Shown here: piece after piece, positions 33,489-43,941 of the stretch
Numbering within the stretch: position 1 is the stretch's first letter
Layout: each line of letters opens with the position of its first letter
NCBI RefSeq assembly: GCF_019774615.1
Contig: NZ_CP081496.1
Location: forward strand, 4,464,001 to 4,528,000
Direction: 5' to 3'
Source: Streptomyces sp. BHT-5-2
Lineage (GTDB): Bacteria > Actinomycetota > Actinomycetes > Streptomycetales > Streptomycetaceae
Length of the DNA stretch: 64,000 nt
Program-made: the position numbers and the translations under genes
The notes under the pieces: generated by a model
Told to the model about the DNA's origin: nothing
Seen by the model: only the letters and a program-made list of their open reading frames with translations
Database searches by the model: none

Positions 33489-34889
33489 TCACATCCGCGG
33501 GGTGAGCCGGATCAGGACCGCGGACAGCAGGGCCAGGACCCCGCAGACACCCCACAGCAACAGATAGGCGGCCAGCGACGGCTGGTGCGTGGAGCGCGTC
33601 AGCAGACCGCTGAAGAGCGCGGCCGCCGCGGCTCCGGCGATGCTGCCGCCGGCCGTCTTGAGGTTGTAGTAGACGGCCGTCGCGGACGCCGCCCGATCGC
33701 GCGGGCTGCCCTCCGTGATGACGGTGGGCAGCCCGCTGACCGCCAGGCCGATGCCCACGCCCGCCAGCAGGTGACCTGCGTACCACGTCGCCATGACGGC
33801 GTGCCCCACGATCTCCACCCCGAATCCGGCGGCCATCAGCAGGAAACCGATGGTGAGCATGGCGCGGTAGCCAAGGCGCCGGCCGACGGCGGCCGAAGCA
33901 CCGGCGGTCAGGAAGCTGATCAGGGCCGGTACGGCGATCCACAGACCGATCTGCCACTGCGGCAGCCCGAAGCCGTACCCGGCCTTCGCCGGGACCGCGT
34001 CGAGGAACGCGACGGTGACCCCCTGCCCGCCCAGGACCACGACGCCCGCGGCGAAACCGCAGGCGAAGGCCGGTGCGATGGCGCGGCCCGCCATCGCCCG
34101 CACATCGACCAGGGGTTCACTGCTGCGCAGCGACGAACGCACCCACAGGCCCAGGGCCACCGGCGCGAGCAGCAGGCCGACGAGGACCGGCGGCGAGTGC
34201 CAGCCGTGCGCCGCGCCCTGGGCCGCGGACCCGAGCAGCAACGTCAGCCCGAGGCCGAGCAGTACGGCGCCCGTCCAGTCCATCCGTCCGCTCGCCAGTC
34301 GTCCGGTCTCCGAGATGCGCGGGGTGAGGGCGAGCACCAGGCCCACCGCGGCCAGCCCCACCAGACACCACAGCACCGTGCGTCCGCCACCGGCGACGGA
34401 CGCCACCGGCCCGGCCGTGGCCGTACCCGCCGTCGCCCCGAGGATGAGCGCCGCGACCAGGAGACTGACGCCCCGTCGGCTGGCCGCGTTGTCCAGTCGG
34501 TCCCGCACCAGTCCGACGGAGAGCGGAAGCGTCGCGCTGAGCGGACCGAGCAGGACCCGTCCGGCAAGGAAGACCCCGAGCGTCGGCGCCAGGGCACACA
34601 GCAGGGATCCGACGGTGACCGTCCCGAGCGACACCCGCAGTATCCGGCGGTGGCCGTGCAGATCGCCCAGGCGCCCGAAGACCGGGACACACACCGCGGC
34701 GGACAGGAACTGTGCCGCGGTGATCCACATGGCCGGGCCGGTGCCGGTGTGCAACGTGTCACGGATGACGGGCAGCAGGGACACCACGCTGCCCTGGATG
34801 AACCCGTCGAGCAGGACGAAGACCAGGAGGGGGCCGACAAGGGCTGAGGGGACGGACACAGACATGCTGCGGGCAACAACCGTGCTCAT
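33489..34889 (-). CDS. MFS transporter (14-helix, DHA2-like)
   Basis: Membrane protein of about 466 residues with about fourteen hydrophobic segments. Motif A in loop 2-3 is GRLGDLHGHRRILRVSL, and motif C-like glycines (LILGATAGTATAGPVASVAGG) mark the fifth helix, so it is a proton-driven drug or metabolite exporter. ATG 34889 is chosen because GGAG lies just upstream. It is on the same strand as, and upstream of, the AraC-type gene. Confidence 0.88.
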   Translation of the reverse strand: MSTVVARSMSVSVPSALVGPLLVFVLLDGFIQGSVVSLLPVIRDTLHTGTGPAMWITAAQFLSAAVCVPVFGRLGDLHGHRRILRVSLGTVTVGSLLCALAPTLGVFLAGRVLLGPLSATLPLSVGLVRDRLDNAASRRGVSLLVAALILGATAGTATAGPVASVAGGGRTVLWCLVGLAAVGLVLALTPRISETGRLASGRMDWTGAVLLGLGLTLLLGSAAQGAAHGWHSPPVLVGLLLAPVALGLWVRSSLRSSEPLVDVRAMAGRAIAPAFACGFAAGVVVLGGQGVTVAFLDAVPAKAGYGFGLPQWQIGLWIAVPALISFLTAGASAAVGRRLGYRAMLTIGFLLMAAGFGVEIVGHAVMATWYAGHLLAGVGIGLAVSGLPTVITEGSPRDRAASATAVYYNLKTAGGSIAGAAAAALFSGLLTRSTHQPSLAAYLLLWGVCGVLALLSAVLIRLTPRM

Positions 34890-35147
34890 GGCGCTCCAGA
34901 AGCAGTTCACAACCAGCGGTCGCTGCGGACCGGTCCGCGGCCTCCAAGGCATTGCCTGTGCCGGGCCGGCGAAACCCGACGGCCCCCCGACACCGCGCTC
35001 CCGGGCGACACGATTGCGCTGTGTGAGGGACCGTCAGCAGTCCGCGCCCGACTCCCGCCGCTGCTCGGCCCGTGGGGCTCGAAGAGCTCGGCGCGGCCGC
35101 GCGGCTCCGGGAGCTGTCCGCCGCGGCGACCGGCGCCGCACCCGCCC

Positions 35148-36365
35148 TCAGATCAGCGGCGTGATCTGGTCCTCGATGCCCAGCAGAGCCCGGCCGTACA
35201 TCTCGGTGGCGATGGCGGGATTGACCATGGCATGGCGCGAGCCGGTCTCCAGGTCCCGCCAGATGCGCTGCAGCGGACTGGCGTCGGCGAAGCTCCGGGC
35301 CCCGTGAACGCTCAGCAGGATGTCCAGCGCCTCCCGTGAACAGCGGGCGATCGTGCCGATGTCCATCCGCACCCGGATCCGGTCGAACGTGGGCATGTGG
35401 CGGCCCCTGGCCGCCCAGTCGTCGACGTCGTCCGCGGCGCGCCGCAGGTGCAACGCGGCGGTGTCGATCAGCCGGGCGGCCTCGGCGAGTTGCAGTTGGG
35501 TCGCCGGGGCCTCCCGCGCCTGCTCGTAGAACGTGTGCGAGATGCCGCGCCCTTCCCCGAGCGAGGCCAGCACCAGCTCCAGCCCGCCACGGGCCAGCCC
35601 CAGCAGCGGGCCCGCCAGCGACAGGGCGAGCGCCGGGACGAACGCCGCGCGGTAGAGGACCTCGTCCGCGAACTCGGTCGGGTACTCGCCCCGCATCGCT
35701 CCCGGCACCGACAGCAGGCGGTGCCCGGGGACGAAGACGTCCTCGGCGACGAGGGTGTTGCTTCCGGTGCCGCGCATCCCGGCGACGTGCCAGGTGTCCT
35801 CGACGCGCAACTCGTCCATCGGGACCAGGGCCAGTCCCTGGTCCGTACGGGTGCCGCTCTCGTCGGTGTCCGAGACGCCGAGCAGCGCCCACTGGGCGTG
35901 CAGACAGCCCGACGCGAAGCCCCACCGCCCGTTGACCACCCGGCCCCCGTCGGCTACCCGGCTCGTCCCGTGCGGAGGGAGTACGGAACAGGCACGGGCG
36001 CGCGGATTCTGCCCGTAGACCTCGCGTTGTGCGCGTTCCGGGTAGAGGCCGACGAGCCAGCCGGAGACGTTGATCAGGCTGGTGGCCCAGGCGGTGGAGC
36101 CACAGCCTCGGCCGAGTTCCGAACCCACCTCGACCAGGGTACGGACGGATGCCTGGCGGCCGCCGAACCGCTCGGGAACCGTGACACCGAAGAGTCCGGC
36201 CTCGTCGAGTGCCACGAGGTTCTCCTCGACGACCCGACGCTCCTGCTCGGTACGGGCTGCGTTGGACCGCAGCAACTCCACCAGTTCCGCGGCCCGTTGG
36301 GGTAAATCCGTCCACCCGTCCCGTCTGCCGGGCTCGGCGGCCCCGTTTCCCGCAACCGTCACCAT
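35148..36365 (-). CDS. Flavin-dependent monooxygenase (acyl-CoA dehydrogenase fold)
   Basis: Protein of 405 residues in the group of two-component hydroxylases that use the acyl-CoA dehydrogenase fold (HsaA/DszC type). It shows LFGVTVPERFGGRQASV, STAWATSLINVSGWLVGLYPE, a central substrate region (NGRWGFASGCLHAQWALLGV) and the C-terminal SFADASPLQRIWRDLETGSRHAMVNP, which is characteristic of the group. They need reduced flavin from a separate reductase; the flavin reductase at 62155 is a candidate but far away. AGGAGGA 6 bases before ATG 36365 sets the start. Confidence 0.85.
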   Translation of the reverse strand: MVTVAGNGAAEPGRRDGWTDLPQRAAELVELLRSNAARTEQERRVVEENLVALDEAGLFGVTVPERFGGRQASVRTLVEVGSELGRGCGSTAWATSLINVSGWLVGLYPERAQREVYGQNPRARACSVLPPHGTSRVADGGRVVNGRWGFASGCLHAQWALLGVSDTDESGTRTDQGLALVPMDELRVEDTWHVAGMRGTGSNTLVAEDVFVPGHRLLSVPGAMRGEYPTEFADEVLYRAAFVPALALSLAGPLLGLARGGLELVLASLGEGRGISHTFYEQAREAPATQLQLAEAARLIDTAALHLRRAADDVDDWAARGRHMPTFDRIRVRMDIGTIARCSREALDILLSVHGARSFADASPLQRIWRDLETGSRHAMVNPAIATEMYGRALLGIEDQITPLI

Positions 36366-36582
36366 GCGCTGTCCTCCTTCGCGTTCGACCACCGACCGGC
36401 CGGGAACGACGTCATCTGCGGCCGATGTCCCGGAACCCTACGCTTCGTCGCCGCTCCACCGGTCGGCGACGCTGTGATCCAGATCCCACAACTCCCCTTG
36501 TGGCGCAACCTTTTGCCTCCCGGGCGGTCATGTACGGGCAAGCACCGGGCAGACCGGGTGACACCTCAGGAAGGTCTTTTCG

Positions 36583-37560
36583 ATGAAGTTGCGCCAAGCT
36601 CTGACCGCCGCCGCGGCGGCGACGGTGATCGCGCCCGCGGCCGTACTGGCCGCGCCCGCGGCAGCGTTCGCCGCGGACGTGCCGAACCCGCCGGCACACA
36701 CCGGCGGCGCGGGTGCCGCCATGCCCGGCGCGGAGGACGGTGCCAAACCCGGGCCCGAAACCAAGTCCGGCAAGGAGACCGGCGGCACCCCGGCCACCAC
36801 GTCCGGCGGGGGCTCCTCCGACGGCGACATGCCCCCGGGCGAGCAGTGCGCCCTGGCGCCCAAGCACCTGAACATGGCGATCAAGGGGCTGCCGTCCGAG
36901 TTCGTCGCCGGTGCCGACTGGAGTCTGTCGTCCATCACCGTCACCAACACCTCCGACAAGGCCATGGAGAGAGTCCGGCCGGCGCCGTACATCTCCTCCG
37001 CCGAGATCGTCGACACCCCGTACTACGAGCTGGAGGGGGAGTTCCGCAACCCCGTGACGGGCAAGTGGCTGAGCTTTGAAGACGCCACGGTCGACAGCGT
37101 GTTCACCGGCTTCCCGGTCGCCGCGCACAGCACCGTCACGCTGCCGTTGCGGGTCCGCGCGACCTCCGGGGCCAAGCCCGGAAAGGGCTACGCCATCATC
37201 GAGGGGTCCTTCCACAACAAGGACGGCTCCTGCGGTGACTCCAACCACGAGGAGTACCACTTCAAGATCCTCCCGGCGGGCGGCAGGCCCCACCAGCCCG
37301 GCAAACCGAGCAAGCCCGGTCGGAGCGCCGAACCCGTCGGCGGCGGCACGACCGGCGGCCCCGCGCAACACGGCGTCACACCGCAGGGCGGCGTCCAGGA
37401 GACCTCGGCCAAGGGCCACCTGGCCGAGACCGGTTCGTCCTCCGCACTGCCGACGATCGCCCTGGTGGGCGGCGTGGCGATGGCCGTGGGCGCGGGCGCG
37501 ATCATCAGTGTCCGCCGGCGCAGGGCCACGGCCGACGGCGGCCCGGGCACCACGGCCTGA
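36583..37560 (+). CDS. LAETG wall-anchored secreted protein
   Basis: Exported protein of 325 residues. It has a Sec signal (AAAFAADV cleavage region near residue 31), a low-complexity Gly/Pro/Lys spacer, a folded Ig-like region (about 85-225; SSITVTNTSDKAMERV; TLPLRVRATSG), then a Pro/Gly linker and a sorting tail: LAETG (280-284), a hydrophobic helix and RRRR. LAxTG is the motif recognised by class E sortases of Streptomyces. AGGAAGG precedes ATG 36583. Function unknown; likely a surface or adhesin-like protein. Confidence 0.85.
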   Translation: MKLRQALTAAAAATVIAPAAVLAAPAAAFAADVPNPPAHTGGAGAAMPGAEDGAKPGPETKSGKETGGTPATTSGGGSSDGDMPPGEQCALAPKHLNMAIKGLPSEFVAGADWSLSSITVTNTSDKAMERVRPAPYISSAEIVDTPYYELEGEFRNPVTGKWLSFEDATVDSVFTGFPVAAHSTVTLPLRVRATSGAKPGKGYAIIEGSFHNKDGSCGDSNHEEYHFKILPAGGRPHQPGKPSKPGRSAEPVGGGTTGGPAQHGVTPQGGVQETSAKGHLAETGSSSALPTIALVGGVAMAVGAGAIISVRRRRATADGGPGTTA

Positions 37561-37570
37561 CCCCCTGAAC

Positions 37571-37600
37571 GCCGGGCCCCGGCACCAGTCCGGGCCCGGC
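37571..37600. terminator. Hairpin between convergent genes
   Basis: GCCGGGCCCCGG (37571-37582) can pair with CCGGGCCCGGC (37590-37600) with one bulge, between the LAETG gene and the convergent GNAT gene. Confidence 0.6.
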
Positions 37601-37637
37601 TTCGGCCGCCCCCGACCCCGCGGCGTTCGCACCGTGT

Positions 37638-38438
37638 TCAGCTCCTGAGCCGGTAGAAGTGGATGGTCGAGTTCGGCTGGAAGCCGATACGGCGGTAGAC
37701 CGGCGCCCCGGCGGATGTCGCGTGCAGGGTGGCGCGGGTCAGGCCGGTGGCCCGGGCGCCCTCGTACAGGGCCTTCCGCGTCACCGCCTCGCCGTAGCCG
37801 CGATGCTGCCACTCGGGGGCGGTGGCGACGAGCGCGACGAAGAGACGGCCGTCCGCCGCCACCGTCGCCGCGCACGCCACCGGAACGCCGTCCCGCAGGG
37901 CCAGCCAAGCGCATGCCCGGCTCTTCCAGAGGTCGGAAGCGCCGAGCCCGTCGCGGCCGTCCGCCGGTGGAAAACCGTACGCACGCGAGTTGAGGTCCGC
38001 ATAGTCCTGGAGTTGTGCGTCGGTGGTCACCCGGACGAACGTCAGGTCGGGGTGGTGGGGCTCGGCAAGGGGAAGGAGGTTGCCGGCCATTCCGGTGCCC
38101 GGGAAAGCGTGCTCCAGACCTGCCTGTTCGGCCGCCTCCGCCAACCTCGTGCGAGCCTCCTCCGCCAGGAGATCCTCGAAGAGCCACAGGAAGCCCGGCC
38201 GCCGCTTGGACCGCATGATGTCCGCCGCGCTGCCCAGGCGTTGTGCGACGAGCCCGGCCTCCGCGCCGACCTCGGTCAGGGTGACGCAGTTCCAGAAGGC
38301 GAAGCGGCTGTCCGCCCAGCGCACGGCGATGCCGGGCAGTTCCCGCACGTCCGCGCCCGGGTCCCGGTCGAGCACCATGTCACGCCAGACAACGGTAAGT
38401 TGTTCCATCGACTCGATCGCGTCGGCGAGATCTGCCAC
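37638..38438 (-). CDS. GNAT family N-acetyltransferase
   Basis: Protein of 266 residues. The acetyl-CoA fold is in the C-terminal half: ACAATVAADGRLFVALVATAPEWQHRGYGEAVTRKAL (motif A QHRGYG), then ATSAGAPVYRRIGFQ (motif B). The N-terminal 130 residues form a second domain with weak similarity to GNAT pseudo-domains. GTG 38438 follows AAGGGGA. Substrate unknown. Confidence 0.85.
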   Translation of the reverse strand: MADLADAIESMEQLTVVWRDMVLDRDPGADVRELPGIAVRWADSRFAFWNCVTLTEVGAEAGLVAQRLGSAADIMRSKRRPGFLWLFEDLLAEEARTRLAEAAEQAGLEHAFPGTGMAGNLLPLAEPHHPDLTFVRVTTDAQLQDYADLNSRAYGFPPADGRDGLGASDLWKSRACAWLALRDGVPVACAATVAADGRLFVALVATAPEWQHRGYGEAVTRKALYEGARATGLTRATLHATSAGAPVYRRIGFQPNSTIHFYRLRS

Positions 38439-38529
38439 CGGATTCCCCTTGGGTTGGAAGCGTGGAGCATCCCAAATTAGCGATCAGCGGGCATGTTCCC
38501 GCAAGACCGCCCGCCGAAGGTGTGTCGCC

Positions 38530-39930
<1,401 letters not shown>

Positions 39931-40107
39931 GCCGCGCCCCCGCCGCGTCGGTCGGCTGCGGCGCCGGGCCTGCACCGGCCCGTGTTCGGCTCGCTCATGC
40001 TCGGCAGCCTAGGCGGGGGCGGGCGGGGCCGCAGCGCGTCGCGGTCCAGGCGGGGGGGCGACGGAACGCGGGCCGCGGCCGGGAAGAGGACGGGAGCCGG
40101 TACGGCG

Positions 40108-40137
40108 AGGGCCCGGCGACCGAAGTCGCCGGGCCCT
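40108..40137 (-). terminator. Terminator of the MarR/exporter operon
   Basis: AGGGCCCGGCGAC (40108-40120), loop CGAA, and the exact complement at 40125-40137: a 13-bp perfect stem with a tetraloop, 19 bases past the exporter stop codon. Confidence 0.85.
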
Positions 40138-40155
40138 GGCCGGTGCCGCTGCGCG

Positions 40156-42711
40156 TCAGTGCACCGTGTCGTGACTGAGCTCGATGTCGCACTCGGCCTG
40201 TCCGGAGGCGGTCAGCCGCAGCGGGGCGGCGGCCGGCGGATAGCCGCTGGCGATCAGCGTGTACTCACCGCTGTCCAGGTCGGTGAAGACGTACTCGCCG
40301 TCCTGGCCGCTGGTGGCGGTGCCCACGACGTTGCCCGCGGGGTCGAGCAGGGTGACCCGGGCGTCGTTGACCGCACCGCCCTGCACCGTGCGGACGGTGC
40401 CGCGCACCTGGGCGCCCGGCGTCAGCCGGATCTCGTACCAGTTGCGGGTGCCGGCGGTCACCTCCACCTGGAGGGCCGAGGGACGGTGGCGTTCCGCGCT
40501 GACCGCCAGGGTGTAGCTGCCCGGGGTCAGTTCGTCGAACGCGAAGCCGCCGTCCTGGCCGACGACGCCGGAGGCCACGACCTCGCCGCGGACGTCGGTG
40601 GCGACGACCAGCGCGCCGGGCACCGGGTCGTCGTTCTTCTCCTCGCGGACCTCGCCGGACAGCCCGGCCGCACCGCTGAGGGTCAGATCGAAGGCGACCG
40701 GCTCGCCGCCGACCACGACGGTCAGCGCCTGCGGCTTGCGGGCGCCGGCCGAGCCGATCAGGACGTAGGTGCCGGGGCCGGTGGTGGGCAGCGCATAGCC
40801 GCCGTCGGCGTCCGTGGTGGTGCGACCGAGCTGCCGGCCGCCGACGCTGATCAGGGTGACCGCGGCCTGCGGCACCGGGTGGCCGCCGCTGTCGCGTACG
40901 GTGCCGCGGATCGGCGGACCGGAGGCGTCGGGGCCGGAGGCCGGGGCGTGCTCGGCGGCCGCGGTGGCGGGGGCGAGCGCCTCCGGGGCCGGTGCGGCCT
41001 CCGCCGCGGGCGGCACCTCGCCGTTGGCCTCGGCCTCCGCCTGGGCCCGTGCCTGGAGGCCGGAGATCTGCCGCAGCGGCACCTCCTTGATGAACCACAT
41101 CAGCACGAAGGCCAGCGCGACGACGACGGCGCCCATCAGGAAGACGGTGTGCATGGAGTCGGCGAAGCCGCGCTTGAACGGCTCGGCCAGCCGCGGGTCC
41201 AGGTGCTGGATGAACGAGGAGTCGCTCAGTACGCCCGAGGAGCCGCCGTTGCCGGGGTGCTTGAGCATGTCGAGCACCGGCTTGTTGGCCGGGTCGTGCA
41301 GCACCGCGGGGTCCTTGAGCGCCCCCTGGAAGCGCGTGGTGGACACGGCGGCCTTGAACGCGTCGCCGATCTTCTCGCCGACCGTGCTGAACAGCACCGA
41401 GAGGAAGATCGCGGTACCGGCGGTGGCACCCATCTGCCGGAAGAACGTGGACGAGGCGGTGGCCACACCCATGTCCTGCGGCGGGACCGCGTTCTGCACG
41501 GCCAGCACCAGGGTCTGCATGCAGCCGCCCAGACCGAGGCCGAAGACCAGCATGTAGACCATGGTTTCCCACAGCGCGGTGTCCCACTGGACGCGGTAGT
41601 GGAAGAGCAGCATGGCGGCGATCATCAGGGCGGTGCCGATGATCGGGAAGACCTTGTAGCGGCCGGTCTTGGCGGTGATCTGGCCGGACACGATCGAGGC
41701 GATCATCATGCCCGCCATCAACGGCAGCATCTCCAGGCCCGACTTGGTGGGACTGGCGCCCTTCACGATCTGGAGGTACTGCGGGATCATCAGCATCCCG
41801 CCGAACATGCCCATACCGATCAGCACGGACAGCAGACTGGTCTTGCTGAAGGTGCCGTTGCGGAACAGCCGCATCGGGATCAGCGCGTCGTCCCCCATCC
41901 ACCGCTCGACCAGGACCCAGGCGATGATCCCCACGACGCCGACGACGTAGCAGGTGATCGAGCGGGACGAGGTCCAGCCCCACTCCCGGCCCTGCTCGGC
42001 GACGAGCAGCAGCGGGACGACGCCGATGCTGATGGTGAGCGCACCCCACCAGTCGATGCGCCGGTTCCGGCGGGTGTGCGGGATGTTGAGGACCTTGGCG
42101 ACGACGAACAGCGCGATGACGCCGATCGGCACGTTGACCAGGAAGACCCAGCGCCAGCCGGTGATGCCGAGCAGGGTGGCCTGGCCGGCCAGCGCGCCGC
42201 CGATGAGCGGGCCGGCGACGCTGGAGGTGGCGAACGTACCGAGCATGTAGCCCTGGTACCGGGCGCGTTCACGGGGCGGGACGATGTCACCGATGATCGC
42301 CAGTGCCAGCGACATCAGACCGCCGGCACCCAGGCCCTGGACGGCGCGGAACGCGGCGAGTTCGGTCATCGAGGTGGAGAAGGTGCAGAGCACCGAGCCC
42401 ATCACGAAGATGCTGATCGCGGCGAGGTAGTAGGGCTTGCGGCCGTGGAGGTCGGACAGCTTGCCGTACAGCGGGGTGGCGATCGTGGAGGTGATCAGGT
42501 AGGCCGTGGTCGCCCACGCCTGCTGGCTGAGCCCGTGCAGATCGTCCGCGATGGTGCGGATGGAGGTGCTGACGATCGTCTGGTCGAGCGCGGCGAGAAA
42601 CATCCCCAGCATCAGACCGCTGAGGATGGTGAGTATCTGGCGGTGGGTGAGCGCCCCCGGCCCTGGTGCCGCCTTGGCTTGCGCCCCCGGCGGAGAGGTG
42701 GCTGTGCTCAT
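40156..42711 (-). CDS. DHA2 MFS exporter fused to three carboxypeptidase-regulatory domains
   Basis: Protein of 851 residues. The first about 560 residues are a 14-helix EmrB/QacA-type exporter (LDQTIVSTSIRTIADDL; PLYGKLSDLHGRKPYYL; motif C LMSLALAIIGDIVPP). After an Ala-rich linker come three consecutive Ig-like CarboxypepD_reg repeats (about 590-670, 675-760, 765-851), each with the GTVRDSGGHPVPQAAVTL and DGGYALPTTGPGTYVL type pattern. The repeats are probably outside the membrane, facing the wall, but topology is inference. The start ATG 42711 overlaps the MarR stop (ATGA), so translation is coupled. The exporter likely removes the ligand sensed by MarR. Confidence 0.9.
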   Translation of the reverse strand: MSTATSPPGAQAKAAPGPGALTHRQILTILSGLMLGMFLAALDQTIVSTSIRTIADDLHGLSQQAWATTAYLITSTIATPLYGKLSDLHGRKPYYLAAISIFVMGSVLCTFSTSMTELAAFRAVQGLGAGGLMSLALAIIGDIVPPRERARYQGYMLGTFATSSVAGPLIGGALAGQATLLGITGWRWVFLVNVPIGVIALFVVAKVLNIPHTRRNRRIDWWGALTISIGVVPLLLVAEQGREWGWTSSRSITCYVVGVVGIIAWVLVERWMGDDALIPMRLFRNGTFSKTSLLSVLIGMGMFGGMLMIPQYLQIVKGASPTKSGLEMLPLMAGMMIASIVSGQITAKTGRYKVFPIIGTALMIAAMLLFHYRVQWDTALWETMVYMLVFGLGLGGCMQTLVLAVQNAVPPQDMGVATASSTFFRQMGATAGTAIFLSVLFSTVGEKIGDAFKAAVSTTRFQGALKDPAVLHDPANKPVLDMLKHPGNGGSSGVLSDSSFIQHLDPRLAEPFKRGFADSMHTVFLMGAVVVALAFVLMWFIKEVPLRQISGLQARAQAEAEANGEVPPAAEAAPAPEALAPATAAAEHAPASGPDASGPPIRGTVRDSGGHPVPQAAVTLISVGGRQLGRTTTDADGGYALPTTGPGTYVLIGSAGARKPQALTVVVGGEPVAFDLTLSGAAGLSGEVREEKNDDPVPGALVVATDVRGEVVASGVVGQDGGFAFDELTPGSYTLAVSAERHRPSALQVEVTAGTRNWYEIRLTPGAQVRGTVRTVQGGAVNDARVTLLDPAGNVVGTATSGQDGEYVFTDLDSGEYTLIASGYPPAAAPLRLTASGQAECDIELSHDTVH

Positions 42712-43262
42712 CTGCGTATCTCTCCCTGCTCCACGGTGGTGCCCTGGTCTCCCCCGGGGCCCGGCCGTGCGTGTTGACGTTCTGCCAGGTCCGCGTTGAG
42801 CCGGCCCATCAGCCGGATCAGATCGGCCCGGTCCTGTGGCGACCAGGACTCGAGGATCCCGGCCAGCTCGGCGTCGCGCTGACGCCGGTAGTCCTCGAAG
42901 CGGGCCCGCCCCGCCTCGGTGGCGGCCAGCAGCGAGCCGCGCCGGTCCTCGGGGTCCGGGCGCCGGGCGACCAGGCCGCGTTCGACCAGCGAGCGGACCT
43001 GCCGGCTTACGGTCGACAGGTCCAGGAAGGCGTCGGCGGCCAGGTCGGTCGCCCGTTGGTCCCCTCCGCACACCAGTCTGGCCAGCAGCACCCGGTCGGC
43101 GGCGCCGGCGTCATGCTTGACCCGCTGCTTCCAGGCCGCGATCAGCCGGGTGAAACGGACCATCTCCGTCCCCAGGCCCGCGGCCGCCTCGGCCAGGCTC
43201 GACGTGGGGGTGATCTCCGTGATCCCCGCCCCGTCGCAGGCATGGACCGCACCGTTGCTCAT
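42708..43262 (-). CDS. MarR family regulator
   Basis: Regulator of 184 residues with a winged helix in the middle (RATDLAADAFLDLSTVSRQVRSLVERGLVARRPDPEDRRGSLLAATEAG). The RDPEDRR wing is the family signature. AAGGA 9 bases before ATG 43262 sets the start. The stop codon overlaps the start of the exporter. A palindrome 70-90 bases upstream is the likely operator, so the operon is probably auto-repressed and induced by an exported compound. Confidence 0.92.
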   Translation of the reverse strand: MSNGAVHACDGAGITEITPTSSLAEAAAGLGTEMVRFTRLIAAWKQRVKHDAGAADRVLLARLVCGGDQRATDLAADAFLDLSTVSRQVRSLVERGLVARRPDPEDRRGSLLAATEAGRARFEDYRRQRDAELAGILESWSPQDRADLIRLMGRLNADLAERQHARPGPGGDQGTTVEQGEIRR

Positions 43263-43330
43263 CGTCGTGATCCTTCGCACTGGATGCGTGCATGCGAGAG
43301 TGCCGTGCTCCAGTCGATCCACTGGACACA

Positions 43331-43350
43331 TTGCTTGTATCCAGCAAGCA
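43331..43350. promoter_or_regulatory. Likely MarR operator
   Basis: TTGCTTG (43331-43337) and AGCAAGCA (43342-43349) form an interrupted palindrome (TGCTTG, 7 bases, CAAGCA, also TTGCT/AGCAA), about 70 bases upstream of the MarR start. MarR proteins bind palindromes of this length. Confidence 0.6.
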
Positions 43351-43521
43351 TAGCGGCTGCGCGCCGATGCCGCGGACCGTGGGTCGATTCGTTACGGGGC
43401 GGCAGAGCACCGGACCGCCGGCATCCACTCCCGCCCGCTTTACCACCGCGGTGCAAAATCACGACGAGGTGGTAGGTATGCCGAAATGCCCCTCGCCCGA
43501 TCGACCGGAAGGGAGAAATCC

Positions 43522-43599
43522 ATGTCGTCGAAGCGTCGCCGCAAGAAGAAGTCACGCCGCAAGCACGCGGCCAACCACGGCAAGCGCCCGCAGTGCTGA
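43522..43599 (+). CDS. bL37-like mini ribosomal protein
   Basis: A 25-residue, extremely basic protein: MSSKRRRKKKSRRK at the N-terminus, then HAANHGKRPQC. The ending ANHGKRP is the pattern of bL37, the small actinobacterial 50S protein described from mycobacterial ribosome structures. GGAAGGGAG precedes ATG 43522 at good spacing. It is below the size usually annotated. It could be the sole copy or a paralogue. Confidence 0.8.
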   Translation: MSSKRRRKKKSRRKHAANHGKRPQC

Positions 43600-43606
43600 A
43601 CGGGCC

Positions 43607-43903
43607 CTAACGAGTGCGGGGTGCCCGCGGCAGCTGCGGGGTGATGCGGTGCTCCCCGACCACCCGGCGGCCGGGCAGCGCGGCGGCGAGCACCGCGCGC
43701 GCCTCCTCGTCCCGGCCGTCGGCGCCGACCGGGACCACCGCCCCGCCGTTGGCGAGAGAGAAGTCGAGGCACCCGACCTCGACGGGCTCGCCGTCGACCG
43801 TGCCGTATGCGGTCTGCGGCAGTTCGACGATCTCCGGCGCCCGGCCGCGCGCATCGGTGGTCGCCTTCAGGACCGCACGGCCGGCCCGCATCCGGGCAGG
43901 CAT
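43607..43903 (-). pseudogene. Agmatine deiminase C-terminal relic
   Basis: Reading from 43903 to the TAG at 43607: TDARGRAPEIVELPQ, VDGEPVEVGCLDFSLANGG, AVVPVGADGRDEEARAVL and AAALPGRRVVG match the C-terminal part of agmatine deiminases (PAD_porph). The N-terminal two-thirds is missing. The normal end, with a Gly-rich loop and the catalytic Cys in a HCIT-type motif, is reduced to EHRITPQLP: the loop is deleted and Cys is replaced by Arg. It cannot be active. The short frame starting at MPAR (43903) is probably not translated. Identity rests on remembered family patterns. Confidence 0.7.
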
Positions 43904-43941
43904 GATCCGGGCCCCAGGTCGCGTGCGGACGGTCGCCGGGG

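Noticed and set aside
32586..34847. Long forward open frame antisense to the AraC and MFS genes
   Set aside because: No recognisable domain; the reverse strand has complete motif sets.
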